A stretch of 61,613 bases of DNA from Bradyrhizobium vignae (GCF_004114425.1 NZ_RDQF01000047.1:1-61613); one strand, 5' to 3'. Positions 17,685 through 26,871 are shown, counted from the stretch's first letter. The notes: generated from the sequence alone by a model not told the origin. Numbers and translations are program-made.

Positions 17685-19901
17685 ATGCCTTGTTTTCGTT
17701 CTCTGCAGAGCGCGCGTGCGCGCGCGATTCTACTTGCCTCCGCATCCATTCTGGCGTTTCCACAGGCTGTGCGGGCGCAGCTGAATCGGCCGGAACTTCC
17801 CCCGGTGACGGTTGAAGCGCCTTCTGAAAAGCGCGTGTCAGTGCCGCGTCCAAAACGCGATGCAGTGCGGCCTGAGCGTGTTGCGCGGGACCTGCGCACG
17901 ACTCCGACTCCGCAGCCGACCGCGAGCGCTCAGGGGACGGGCATTCCAGGCGCCCTGACCGTGCTGACCGCGCAACAAGCGCTCGCGGAAATCAACCAGA
18001 CGCCGGGCAGTGTGGCGCTCGTATCGGCCGACGCCTACCGCAATTCGACCCCCTCGAACACAATCAAGGACATTCTGGACTACGTGCCCGGCGTGTTCGC
18101 CCAGCCCAAATGGGGCGACGACACGCGTCTTTCGATTCGCGGCTCGGGCCTGTCGCGCAATTTCCATCTGCGCGGCGTGCAGCTCTACATGGACGGCATT
18201 CCGATCAACACTGCGGACGGCTATGGCGATTTCCAGGAGATTGATCCGACGGCCTACAAATACGTCGAAGTCTACAAAGGCGGGAACGCGCTCCAGTTCG
18301 GCGCGAACTCGCTCGGAGGTGCCATCAATTTCGTGACGCCGACGGACCGCGACGCGTTGCCGAATGGCGTGTCGCTCGATGTCGGAGGGTTTGGCTTCAA
18401 GCGCCTTCAGGCGAACACAGGAGGCGTGAACGGGCCTTGGGATGGTTTCGTGACCGCTTCGACGCAGTCCGCGGACGGGTTTCGCGATCACAGCTTCGGG
18501 TCGAGCAACCGCTTGAGCGGCAATGTCGGCTATCAGTTCTCCCCGGACGTTGAGACGCGGTTTTACCTCAACGCCAATGAGGTGCGGCAACGGATTCCTG
18601 GTACTGTGACTAGGACGTCTGCCCTGACCAATCCGGAGGCTGCCGCGCCGGCAAACGTTGCAATGGATCAGCAGCGCAACATCGAGACCGTCAGGCTGGC
18701 GAACAAGACGGCGGTGCGGTTCGATGACACCAAAGTTGAATTTGGCGCTTTCGGGGTCGACCGCCATCTGATGCATCCGATTTTCCAGTGGCTGGACTAC
18801 CGTTACAAGGACTACGGCGGCTTTGTGAAGGTCACAGACGAGCGCACGATCGGAGGCTTCCGCAACAGACTGGTCGCTGGTGTCAACGTATTGAACGGCA
18901 GCATCGACAACCAGCAATTCGCCAACATCGCCGGGCAAAAGGGCGCACTGCTGTCGTCGTCGATCGATCGCTCGGAAAATGCCTCCGTCTATATCGAGGA
19001 CAGCTTCTACTTCCTTCCGAACGTCGCGGTCGTCGGCGGCACGCAGTTTCTGTACGCAACCCGCAATCGGCAGGATCGCTTCCTGAGCGATGGAGATCAA
19101 TCAGGGGCAACGCGCTTCAATCTATGGTCACCCAAGGGCGGGCTGCTGTGGCAAATCGATCCAGGCTGGCAGGCCTTCGCCAATGTGTCGCGGAGCGCCG
19201 AGGTGCCGAGCTTCGGTGAGAGCGCGAACGGTCCCGGCATTCCGACGATTCCGTTCACCAGCATCCGTCCCCAGATCGCGACCACCTACGAAATCGGAAC
19301 GCGCATGAGGCGGCCGGACTATGCGTGGGAGCTCGCCGCCTATCGCGCCAACATTCGCGACGAGCTCCTATGCCTCTACAGCGCCTTCGGCAATTGCAAT
19401 GTGACCAACGCAGACCGCTCCATTCATCAGGGCGTCGAGGCGGGGGCGGGGGCCGCAATCTTCCGCGAGATCTTCGTGAGCGGATCTGCGCCGGACAAGA
19501 TCTGGCTCAACGTCGCCTATACGTTCAATGACTTCCGTTTCGACAACGATCCGACCTTTGGAAACAACAAATTGCCGGGAGCCCCGGCGCACTATTTGCG
19601 CGCGGAGCTGCTCTACAAGCACCCGACCGGTCTCTACTTCGGTCCCAATGTCGAATGGGTACCCCAGGCGTATTTCGTCGACAGCATGAACACGCTGACG
19701 ACGGAGCCCTACGCGCTGCTCGGCGTGAAGGCAGGGTTCGATAATGGCGGCCCGCTGTCCGGCTACATCGAGGGGCGCAATCTCACCAACAAGACCTACA
19801 TTGCCAGCGCGAGCATCATTGATCGAGCGACGGCAACGTCGCCCTTGTTTGAGCCGGGTACTGGGAGGGCAGTGTACGTCGGAATGAGGTATCGATGGTG
19901 A
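17685..19901 (+). CDS. TonB-dependent outer-membrane receptor, probably for copper
   Basis: 738 residues from ATG 17685, where a signal peptide begins (ending near QAVRAQ). A TonB-box-like ELPPVTVEAP follows the cleavage site. The plug domain reads IKDILDYVPGVFAQ, RLSIRGSGLSRNFHLRGVQLYMDGIPIN and EVYKGGNALQFGANSLGGAINFVTP. The 22-strand barrel ends in the aromatic YVGMRYRW typical of outer-membrane insertion. It imports a ligand using TonB energy. Copper is inferred from the genes on both sides (DUF2946, PCu(A)C, YcnI, CopCD); an iron chelate remains possible. No cobalamin riboswitch is visible upstream. Confidence 0.85.
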   Translation: MPCFRSLQSARARAILLASASILAFPQAVRAQLNRPELPPVTVEAPSEKRVSVPRPKRDAVRPERVARDLRTTPTPQPTASAQGTGIPGALTVLTAQQALAEINQTPGSVALVSADAYRNSTPSNTIKDILDYVPGVFAQPKWGDDTRLSIRGSGLSRNFHLRGVQLYMDGIPINTADGYGDFQEIDPTAYKYVEVYKGGNALQFGANSLGGAINFVTPTDRDALPNGVSLDVGGFGFKRLQANTGGVNGPWDGFVTASTQSADGFRDHSFGSSNRLSGNVGYQFSPDVETRFYLNANEVRQRIPGTVTRTSALTNPEAAAPANVAMDQQRNIETVRLANKTAVRFDDTKVEFGAFGVDRHLMHPIFQWLDYRYKDYGGFVKVTDERTIGGFRNRLVAGVNVLNGSIDNQQFANIAGQKGALLSSSIDRSENASVYIEDSFYFLPNVAVVGGTQFLYATRNRQDRFLSDGDQSGATRFNLWSPKGGLLWQIDPGWQAFANVSRSAEVPSFGESANGPGIPTIPFTSIRPQIATTYEIGTRMRRPDYAWELAAYRANIRDELLCLYSAFGNCNVTNADRSIHQGVEAGAGAAIFREIFVSGSAPDKIWLNVAYTFNDFRFDNDPTFGNNKLPGAPAHYLRAELLYKHPTGLYFGPNVEWVPQAYFVDSMNTLTTEPYALLGVKAGFDNGGPLSGYIEGRNLTNKTYIASASIIDRATATSPLFEPGTGRAVYVGMRYRW

Positions 19902-19983
19902 GGCTTGCACGTCACTTGCCGCCGAATCTGCCCTGCGGGAGGCGATCACGAGAGTCCGAACGACTATGAACAAGGGAATCACC

Positions 19984-20514
19984 ATGAAGAAAACGAAGCT
20001 TGCTCTTCTCACAATTTCGCTGCTGCTCACTGGTTGTGCCGTTGCATCGGCCGACGACGTCAAGGCCGGCGATCTCGTCATTTCGCAGGCCTGGAGCCGG
20101 GCAACGCCGGGCGGCGCCAAGGTTGCGGGCGGCTATCTGATCATCGAGAACAAGGGAACGGCGCCCGACAGGCTGGTCAGCGTTTCCGCGGACATCGCCG
20201 GCAAGGCCGAGGTCCACGAGATGGCGATGGACAATGGTGTGATGAAGATGCGGCCGCTCGACAGAGGGCTCGTCATCGACGCCGGCAAGACCGTGAAGCT
20301 TGCTCCCGGCGGCAGTCACTTGATGCTCCAGGAGCTGAAAGGCCCGCTCAAGCAGGGCGACAAAGTGCCGGTGACGCTTCAGTTCGAAAAGGCCGGCAAG
20401 GTCGCGGTGTCCCTCGACGTGCAGGGCGTCGGCGCTCAGGCCCCCGGCGACGGCGGACATTCCGGTCACATGGAAATGAAGAAGATGCCTGATCATTCCG
20501 GAATGAAGATGTGA
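19984..20514 (+). CDS. PCu(A)C periplasmic copper chaperone
   Basis: 176 residues from ATG 19984, preferred over ATG 19966 because AAGGGA stands just upstream of it. The signal peptide contains LLLTGC, which fits a lipoprotein box, so the protein may be lipid-anchored; cleavage at ASA is the alternative. The copper site of the family is present as VHEMAMDNGVMKMR followed by GGSHLMLQEL. The C-terminus adds a Met/His tail (GHSGHMEMKK, HSGMKM) that could bind further copper. These chaperones deliver Cu(I) to the CuA or CuB centre of cytochrome oxidase. Confidence 0.88.
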   Translation: MKKTKLALLTISLLLTGCAVASADDVKAGDLVISQAWSRATPGGAKVAGGYLIIENKGTAPDRLVSVSADIAGKAEVHEMAMDNGVMKMRPLDRGLVIDAGKTVKLAPGGSHLMLQELKGPLKQGDKVPVTLQFEKAGKVAVSLDVQGVGAQAPGDGGHSGHMEMKKMPDHSGMKM

Positions 20515-20534
20515 TGCAGAGGATCAAGTCTCCC

Positions 20535-20948
20535 ATGACCACTCGCCGGAATTTTACGGGCCTTGCGCTCGCGATGGTTGCGTTGCTCTCGGTAGCCGCC
20601 ACGCCGCTTGCAGCGGCGACCGACGACGACAGCTTCTTCACACATCTCCACACCGAGAAGGCGATGGCCAATGTCACGGTATCGCCGGGCCGAGCTGGCC
20701 CGGTCGAGATCGTCATCCAGCTCGAAACCACGGACGAGACGCCGCTCTCGGCCGAAGCCGTGTCGGTGACGCTGGTGCATACGCAGACAGGCAGGAAGCT
20801 CGCACCCGTGCAGGCGTCTCGCGATAGCGAGGACGGCTGGCACGCGAAGGTCGCGCAATTGACGCCCGGACGCTGGATGCTGGGCCTCGGGATATCGATC
20901 TCGAAGGCCGATCATGTCAACGTTGAATCGCCGATCCTGATCAAGTGA
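20535..20948 (+). CDS. Exported YtkA-like domain protein, paralogue of the CopCD C-terminus
   Basis: 137 residues from ATG 20535, behind AGAGGA; ATG 20514, overlapping the previous stop, is an alternative. The N-terminus has TTRRNFTGLALAM, a twin-arginine-like signal ending near LAAA. The mature protein begins HLHTEKAMANVTVSPGRAG and continues as one beta-rich domain. This matches the C-terminal segment of the CopC-CopD fusion downstream (HIHTDKAMFQVLVSPGKAG), so the two are copies of one domain. It is likely a periplasmic copper-handling accessory. Confidence 0.7.
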   Translation: MTTRRNFTGLALAMVALLSVAATPLAAATDDDSFFTHLHTEKAMANVTVSPGRAGPVEIVIQLETTDETPLSAEAVSVTLVHTQTGRKLAPVQASRDSEDGWHAKVAQLTPGRWMLGLGISISKADHVNVESPILIK

Positions 20949-20968
20949 TCTTCTCGAAGAGGCCGAAC

Positions 20969-21487
20969 ATGTCGAAGAGATCCTGTCTGATCCTCGCTGC
21001 CACGCTCGCCGCATCGCCGGCGGCGGCGCACGTCACGCTCGAGACGAAGCAGGCGGCCGTCGGCTCGTACTACAAGGCCGTATTCGCCGTGCCGCATGGC
21101 TGCGCGGGCTCGCCCACCGTGAAGCTCCGCGTGCAGATCCCGGAAGGGGTGATCGCGGTGAAGCCGATGCCGAAGGCTGGCTGGACTGTCGATGTGCTCG
21201 AGGGCAAATATGCCAGCGAGTACGATTTTCACGGCAGCAAGCTCTCCTCCGGCGTCAAGGAGGTGACATGGTCCGGCGGGAAGCTGCCGGACAGGTACTA
21301 TGACGAGTTCGTCATGCAGACGATGCTGACCGACGTGCTCAAGCCGAACACGATCCTGTATTTCCCCGTCGTGCAGGAATGCGAATCCGGCATTAGCCGC
21401 TGGATCGAAATCCCAGCGGAGGGCGCAGCGCATTCGCATGAGAGCAAGTCGCCGGCCCCGGGTGTGAAGCTCATGCCAAAACCCTGA
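20969..21487 (+). CDS. YcnI-family (DUF1775) copper-binding protein
   Basis: 172 residues from ATG 20969, chosen because it starts a compact signal peptide (MSKRSCLILAATLAASPAAA); GTG 20945 overlaps the previous stop and is possible. Cleavage after AAA would leave HVTLE, placing a histidine at the new N-terminus, which is how YcnI proteins bind copper. YcnI landmarks AVPHGCAGSPTVKLRVQIPEG, MPKAGW and ILYFPVVQECESG follow. There is no C-terminal membrane anchor, unlike the Bacillus protein. Its stop overlaps the start of the CopCD gene (TGATG). Confidence 0.85.
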   Translation: MSKRSCLILAATLAASPAAAHVTLETKQAAVGSYYKAVFAVPHGCAGSPTVKLRVQIPEGVIAVKPMPKAGWTVDVLEGKYASEYDFHGSKLSSGVKEVTWSGGKLPDRYYDEFVMQTMLTDVLKPNTILYFPVVQECESGISRWIEIPAEGAAHSHESKSPAPGVKLMPKP

Positions 21488-23043
21488 TGCGCCTGCTCGC
21501 CGCGCTCACGACGCTGCTCCTCGTTGCCGGTTTTGCGACCGGCGCATCGGCCCATGCGGCGCTGATCTCGGTGACGCCCGCAAGCGGCAGCATTCTTGCG
21601 AGCGCACCAAAGGCCCTGGAGCTGCGTTTCAACGAAACGGTTACGCCAGGTGCAATCCGGCTGATCGACGGCGCGGGCAGGGCGCGGGACGATGCGCGCG
21701 TCAGCGCATCGGGTGAGGCGATCTCGATCGCGATGCCGCCGGACCTGCCGCAGGGCACGGCGGTGGTCAGCTATCGCGTCATTTCGCAGGACGGTCATCC
21801 GGTCGCGGGCTCCGTGATCTTCTCGATCGGTACGCCGACGGCGACGCAGCCGCCCGCGAGCGCGGATGCCGGCCTGAAGGTTCTGATCTGGCTGACGCGG
21901 ATCGGCCTCTATCTCGGGCTTTTCGTCGGCGTCGGCGGCGCGCTCTTTGTGCAATGGATGGCGCGGTCGCTCACGGGCATGGTCGCGCCGGGCGTCGCGC
22001 TCGCCATTGGTGTGCCGAGCGCCGTCATTTCACTCGGTGCGCTGGGCCTCGATCTGCTCGGATTGCCGCTCCCGGCGGTTGCGACGACTGCTCCCTGGAA
22101 GGTCGCGTTCGCGACCAGCGCGGGTCCGGCCATGCTGGTGGCGATCGCCGCGATGCTGTTTGCATTGATGGCCCTGCGCAACGCCGGTTATGCGCGCTCA
22201 CTTGCGATCCTCGCATTCATCGGCGTCGGCTTGTCGCTCGCGATGACCGGACACGCCGCAACCGCGCCGCCGGAAATGTTGATGCGTCCGGCGATCTTCC
22301 TCCACGGCGTCGGCGTCGCGTTCTGGATCGGCGCGCTGGCGCCGCTCGCAGCGCTTGTGTCGATGTCGCCGGACAAGGCCTTGCCGATCGTGAACCGCTT
22401 CTCCCGGATCGCCGTGCCGATGGTCGGCCTCCTCGCATTGAGCGGCCTTGCGCTCGCGATCGTCCAGCTCGAAAAGCCCGCGGCGCTGATCGAGACCTGG
22501 TACGGTCTCGTTCTTCTCGCCAAGCTCGCACTGGTGCTCCTGCTGGTCACACTCGCAGCGCTCAACCGCTTCTGTTTCACCCCGGCGCTGGAGAGAGGGC
22601 GCGCAGCCGCCCTCAAGCGCTCGATCGTGTTCGAAGGCGCGATCGCTGTTGCCATCTTCGCCCTCGTCGCCGGCTGGCGCTTCACGCCGCCGCCTCGGAC
22701 CCTTGTTCCCGAGACGCCCTTGGCGATCCACATCCATACCGACAAGGCGATGTTCCAGGTGCTGGTCTCGCCCGGCAAGGCGGGGATCGACGATTTCGTG
22801 CTCCAGCTCATGACCGGCGGGGGCACGCTGCTGGAGGCCAAGGAGGTGACACTCACTCTGAGCCTGCCCGAGCGCGGCATCGAGCCGATGGAGCAGGGTG
22901 CCTCGCTCGGGCCGGACCACTACTGGCATGTCCGCAAGGTAGAGCTTCCTTTCGCCGGACGCTGGCGCGTGCGGATCGATGCGCTTGTGACTGATTTCGA
23001 GAAGATCACGCTGGAGGACGAGCTCGAGCTGGCGCCGCCCTAA
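21487..23043 (+). CDS. CopC-CopD fusion with extra C-terminal YtkA-like domain
   Basis: 518 residues. Residues 1-22 are a signal peptide; cleavage after ASA leaves HAALISVTPASGS, the copper-binding N-terminus of CopC. The CopC domain runs to about residue 115 and includes the second histidine in QDGHPVAGSVIFSI. From about residue 130 to 395 there are eight or so membrane spans of the CopD type, with conserved histidines in MTGHAATAPPE and IFLHGVGVAFWIGALAPL. The last 110 residues form a periplasmic domain like that of the gene at 20535-20948. It moves copper across the inner membrane, probably inward. Confidence 0.9.
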   Translation: MRLLAALTTLLLVAGFATGASAHAALISVTPASGSILASAPKALELRFNETVTPGAIRLIDGAGRARDDARVSASGEAISIAMPPDLPQGTAVVSYRVISQDGHPVAGSVIFSIGTPTATQPPASADAGLKVLIWLTRIGLYLGLFVGVGGALFVQWMARSLTGMVAPGVALAIGVPSAVISLGALGLDLLGLPLPAVATTAPWKVAFATSAGPAMLVAIAAMLFALMALRNAGYARSLAILAFIGVGLSLAMTGHAATAPPEMLMRPAIFLHGVGVAFWIGALAPLAALVSMSPDKALPIVNRFSRIAVPMVGLLALSGLALAIVQLEKPAALIETWYGLVLLAKLALVLLLVTLAALNRFCFTPALERGRAAALKRSIVFEGAIAVAIFALVAGWRFTPPPRTLVPETPLAIHIHTDKAMFQVLVSPGKAGIDDFVLQLMTGGGTLLEAKEVTLTLSLPERGIEPMEQGASLGPDHYWHVRKVELPFAGRWRVRIDALVTDFEKITLEDELELAPP

Positions 23044-23209
23044 GCTTGCCGAGTTTGCGGCGCATGCTGAACTTCGAGCTGAACCTGAAGTCGACGGAAA
23101 AATGACAAGGAATTTCGCCGCGTTAGCGGCTTTTCCTCATTCCCGGTCTTGTGTTTTTGCTCCCAATCCGGTTTCACTGCAGCCGATCACTGATTCCCAG
23201 AGTATTACC

Positions 23210-24529
23210 ATGCGGTTGTCGCGTTTCTTTCTGCCCATTCTGAAGGAAAATCCGAAAGAGGCGGAGATCGTCTCGCATCGCCTGATGCTGCGCGCCGGCA
23301 TGATCCGGCAGGAGGCCGCCGGCATCTATGCCTGGCTGCCGCTCGGCTTCCGCGTGCTCAAGAAGATCGAGCAGATCGTGCGCGAGGAGCAGGACCGGTC
23401 CGGCGCGATCGAGGTTTTGATGCCGACACTCCAGCTCGCCGACCTCTGGCGCGAGAGCGGTCGCTATGATGCCTATGGACCGGAGATGCTGCGCATTGCC
23501 GACCGGCACAAGCGCGAGCTGCTGTACGGGCCGACCAATGAGGAAATGATCACCGAGATCTTCCGCGCCTATGTGAAGTCCTACAAGAACCTGCCGCTGA
23601 ATCTCTATCATATCCAATGGAAATTCCGCGACGAGCAGCGCCCGCGCTTCGGCGTGATGCGCGGCCGCGAGTTCCTGATGAAGGACGCCTATTCCTTCGA
23701 CCTCAACGAGGCCGCGGCACGCGTCGCCTACAACAAGATGTTCGTCGCCTATTTGCGCACCTTCGCGCGGATGGGACTGAAGGCGATTCCGATGCGCGCC
23801 GAGACCGGACCGATCGGGGGGGATCTCAGCCACGAGTTCATTGTGCTGGCAGAGACAGGTGAATCCGGCGTCTTCATCAATCGCGACGTGCTGGACCTGC
23901 CGGTGCCGGGCGAAGACGTCGATTATGACCGCGATCTGACGCCGATCATCAAGCAGTGGACCTCGCTCTATGCGGCGACTGAGGACGTCCACGACGCCGC
24001 GCGCTTCGAGCGGGAAGTGCCGGTGGATAAACGGGTCAACACCCGCGGCATCGAGGTCGGTCAGATCTTCTATTTCGGCACGAAATACTCCGAGCCGATG
24101 AAGGCGCTGGTGGCGGGCCCGGACGGCGTCGACGTGCCGATCCACGGCGGCTCCTATGGTGTCGGCGTCTCGCGCCTGGTCGGTGCCATCATCGAGGCCT
24201 GCCACGACGATGCCGGCATCAAATGGCCGGAGGCGGTGGCACCGTTCCGCGCGTCGATCCTCAACCTCAAGCAGGGCGATGCGGCCGTCGATGCGGCCTG
24301 CGAGAAGCTTTATGCCGAGCTCACGGCCAAGGGCGTCGACGTGCTCTACGACGACACCGACCAGCGCGCGGGCGCCAAGTTCGCCGCCGCGGACCTGATC
24401 GGAATCCCCTGGCAGATCATGATCGGGCCGAAGGGCCTCGCCGACGGCAAGGTCGAGATCAAGCGGCGCAGCGATGGTGCCCGCGAGACCATGTCGCCGG
24501 CGGACGCGGTCGCCCGGCTGGTCGGCTGA
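23210..24529 (+). CDS. proS: Proline--tRNA ligase (short alphaproteobacterial type)
   Basis: 439 residues from ATG 23210, where the conserved MRLSRFFLPILKENPKEA begins; the longer open frame from 23102 adds unrelated residues. It is a class II synthetase charging tRNA-Pro in the cytosol. Motif 2 is FRDEQRPRFGVMRGREFLMKDAYSF, motif 3 is GSYGVGVSRLVGAIIE, and the anticodon-binding domain is at the C-terminus (ending ADAVARLVG). It lacks the long editing insertion of the E. coli type, as expected for the alphaproteobacterial form. Confidence 0.95.
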   Translation: MRLSRFFLPILKENPKEAEIVSHRLMLRAGMIRQEAAGIYAWLPLGFRVLKKIEQIVREEQDRSGAIEVLMPTLQLADLWRESGRYDAYGPEMLRIADRHKRELLYGPTNEEMITEIFRAYVKSYKNLPLNLYHIQWKFRDEQRPRFGVMRGREFLMKDAYSFDLNEAAARVAYNKMFVAYLRTFARMGLKAIPMRAETGPIGGDLSHEFIVLAETGESGVFINRDVLDLPVPGEDVDYDRDLTPIIKQWTSLYAATEDVHDAARFEREVPVDKRVNTRGIEVGQIFYFGTKYSEPMKALVAGPDGVDVPIHGGSYGVGVSRLVGAIIEACHDDAGIKWPEAVAPFRASILNLKQGDAAVDAACEKLYAELTAKGVDVLYDDTDQRAGAKFAAADLIGIPWQIMIGPKGLADGKVEIKRRSDGARETMSPADAVARLVG

Positions 24530-24602
24530 ATATTGTTCATCGCCCGATATCGCGGCCGCCAATCCGGCCACAATTGACCCCGAATCATGGGATTATCGAG
24601 CG

Positions 24603-25883
24603 ATGGATGAGACCATGACCGAGACCGTGCAAACCGCGCCTTTTGCGCCATTCGAGTGGATGCTGTCGGCGCGCTATCTGCGGGCGCGCCGCAAGGAGGG
24701 ATTCATCTCGGTCATCGCCGGGTTCTCCTTTCTCGGCATCATGCTGGGCGTCGCGACGCTGATCATCGTCATGGCCGTGATGAACGGCTTCCGCAAAGAG
24801 CTGCTGGACAAGATCCTGGGGCTCAACGGCCACATCCTCGTTCAGCCGCTGGAATCGCCGCTGACCGACTGGAAGGACGTCGCCGAGCGCATCAGTCAGG
24901 TCGAGGGCATCCGCCTCGCGGCCCCCGTCGTGGATGGTCAGGCGCTGGCGTCATCGCCATGGAACGCCTCGGGCGTTCTGGTGCGAGGCATCCGGTCCGA
25001 CGATCTCAACAACCTCACCTCGATCGCCAAGAACATCAAGCAGGGCTCGCTCGAAGGCTTCGACGACGGGCAGGGCGTCGCGATCGGCCGCCGCCTCGCC
25101 GACCAGCTATCGCTGCATGCCGGCGACAGCATCACGCTGGTGGCGCCGAAGGGCGCGGTGACGCCGATGGGCACGACGCCGCGGATCAAGCCGTACAAGA
25201 TCGTCGCCGTGTTCGAGATCGGCATGTCCGAATACGATCTCGGCTTCGTGTTCATGCCGCTGGCCGAGGCGCAGGCCTATTTCAACCGCAGCAACGACGT
25301 GACCTCCATCGAGGTGTTCACCACCAATCCCGACAAGATCGACGCCTTCCGCAAAGCGGTGACGGAGGCTGCGGGCCGGCCGGTGTTCCTGGTCGATTGG
25401 CGGCAGCGCAACTCGACCTTCTTCAATGCGCTCCAGGTCGAGCGCAACGTCATGTTCCTGATCCTGACCATGATCGTGCTGGTCGCGGCGCTGAACATCG
25501 TGTCGGGCCTGATCATGCTGGTGAAGGACAAGGGCAGCGATATCGCGATCCTGCGCACGATGGGCGCCTCGCAAGGATCGATCATGCGGATCTTCCTGAT
25601 CACGGGCGCTTCGATCGGCGTGGTCGGCACGCTGGTCGGCTTCTGCGTTGGCCTCGTGATCTGTCTCAACATCGAATCGATCAGGCAATTCCTGTCCTGG
25701 CTGACCAGCACCGAGCTGTTCTCGCCGGAACTCTACTTCCTGTCGAAATTGCCCGCAGAGATCGACATCGGCGAGACTACGGCGGTTGTCGTCATGGCGC
25801 TGACGCTGTCGTTCCTGGCGACGCTCTATCCGTCGTGGCGCGCCGCGCGGCTCGATCCCGTCGAAGCGCTCCGGTATGAGTGA
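24603..25883 (+). CDS. lolC: Lipoprotein-releasing ABC transporter permease (LolC/LolE family)
   Basis: 426 residues from ATG 24603 (ATG 24615 is an alternative). The N-terminal span includes FISVIAGFSFLGIMLGVATL, followed by a large periplasmic domain and three C-terminal spans of the FtsX type, ending AARLDPVEALRYE. One LolC/E-type gene next to lolD, with no second permease gene here, suggests a homodimeric (LolF-like) permease. It extracts mature lipoproteins from the inner membrane and passes them to LolA. It overlaps lolD by 8 bases. Confidence 0.9.
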   Translation: MDETMTETVQTAPFAPFEWMLSARYLRARRKEGFISVIAGFSFLGIMLGVATLIIVMAVMNGFRKELLDKILGLNGHILVQPLESPLTDWKDVAERISQVEGIRLAAPVVDGQALASSPWNASGVLVRGIRSDDLNNLTSIAKNIKQGSLEGFDDGQGVAIGRRLADQLSLHAGDSITLVAPKGAVTPMGTTPRIKPYKIVAVFEIGMSEYDLGFVFMPLAEAQAYFNRSNDVTSIEVFTTNPDKIDAFRKAVTEAAGRPVFLVDWRQRNSTFFNALQVERNVMFLILTMIVLVAALNIVSGLIMLVKDKGSDIAILRTMGASQGSIMRIFLITGASIGVVGTLVGFCVGLVICLNIESIRQFLSWLTSTELFSPELYFLSKLPAEIDIGETTAVVVMALTLSFLATLYPSWRAARLDPVEALRYE

Positions 25884-26595
25884 GGGGCTGATGGAGCAGC
25901 AGCAGGGGGCCGAGGATGTACCGGTCATTTATCTCCATGAGATCAAGCGGCAGTACTTGCAGGGTGAGGTGCCGCTAACGATCCTCGACGGTGCCAAGCT
26001 GGCGCTGTGGGCCGGCCAGTCGGTCGCGCTGGTGGCGCCCTCGGGCTCCGGCAAGTCGACGCTGCTGCACATCGCGGGGCTGTTGGAAGCGCCCGACTCC
26101 GGCGAGGTCTATGTCTCGGGCGCGCCGACCTCGCAGCTGCCCGACATCGAGCGCACGCAGCTCCGCCGCACCGATATCGGCTTCGTCTACCAGTCGCACC
26201 GGCTGTTGCCGGAGTTCTCGGCGCTCGAGAATGTGATGCTGCCGCAGATGATCCGCGGCCTGAAGAAGTCCGAGAGCGTCAAGCGCGCCAAGGAGATCCT
26301 GGGCTATCTCGGCCTTGGCGATCGCATCACCCATCGCCCGGCCGAGCTGTCCGGCGGCGAGCAGCAGCGTGTCGCGATCGCACGTGCGGTCGCCAACGCG
26401 CCACGCGTGTTGTTTGCGGACGAGCCGACCGGCAATCTCGACCCAGGTACGGCCGAGCACGTGTTCCAGGCCCTGATGCAGCTGGTCAAGGCGACCCAGG
26501 TGTCGATGCTGATCGCGACCCACAACATGGAGCTCGCCGGCCGCATGGACCGGCGCGTCTCGCTGTCGCACGGCAAAGTGGTCGAGCTCGATTAA
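25876..26595 (+). CDS. lolD: Lipoprotein-releasing ABC transporter ATP-binding protein
   Basis: 239 residues from ATG 25876, overlapping the end of the permease gene; ATG 25891 is possible. Walker A is APSGSGKST, the signature LSGGEQQRVAIARAV, Walker B VLFADEPTGNLD and the H-loop ATHNMEL. The string LLPEFSALENVMLPQMI is typical of the MacB/LolD subfamily. It hydrolyses ATP to drive lipoprotein release by the membrane subunit encoded just upstream. A strong 10-bp hairpin at 26620-26642 follows the stop by 24 bp. Confidence 0.93.
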   Translation: MSEGLMEQQQGAEDVPVIYLHEIKRQYLQGEVPLTILDGAKLALWAGQSVALVAPSGSGKSTLLHIAGLLEAPDSGEVYVSGAPTSQLPDIERTQLRRTDIGFVYQSHRLLPEFSALENVMLPQMIRGLKKSESVKRAKEILGYLGLGDRITHRPAELSGGEQQRVAIARAVANAPRVLFADEPTGNLDPGTAEHVFQALMQLVKATQVSMLIATHNMELAGRMDRRVSLSHGKVVELD

Positions 26596-26619
26596 GCAAG
26601 TCAGCCGCAGGCTCGGTTC

Positions 26620-26642
26620 ACCTCTCCCCAGCGGGGAGAGGT
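26620..26642. repeat. Palindromic repeat hairpin (family A relative) after lolD
   Basis: ACCTCTCCCC, loop AGC, GGGGAGAGGT: a perfect 10-bp stem. No T-run follows, so it is a repeat-family palindrome that might stabilise the lolD 3' end rather than a classic terminator. Confidence 0.7.
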
Positions 26643-26693
26643 CGATTTGCGTCAGCCAATCGGATGAGGGGGACTGCCCAACGAAAGACCGTA

Positions 26694-26741
26694 AACCCTC
26701 ACCCGGCGCGCGGGACGAACGCGCCGACCTCTCCCAAGGGA
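26694..26741 (-). repeat. Dispersed repeat family A, inverted copy
   Basis: Read on the minus strand it gives GGGAGAGGTCGGCGC followed by GGGTGAGGG, the same blocks as at 12596-12629. Confidence 0.65.
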
Positions 26742-26780
26742 GCGGTGAGTTCCCGACGCCGCGCTGCTCGAGTCGAACTC

Positions 26781-26813
26781 AAAACTGCGAAAACAACCCC
26801 ATGCACAGTAGCC
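26781..26813 (-). repeat. 33-bp dispersed repeat, family B, copy 2 (inverted)
   Basis: Exact reverse complement of 12857-12889. It lies 58 bp beyond the stop of the minus-strand oxidoreductase gene, as copy 1 lies beyond the stop of another minus-strand gene. Confidence 0.9.
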
Positions 26814-26871
26814 AAGTGCTTGACGGGACTGACGAAAAAACGGCGACGGCGCTCTGCCGCCGCCTCAGGGC

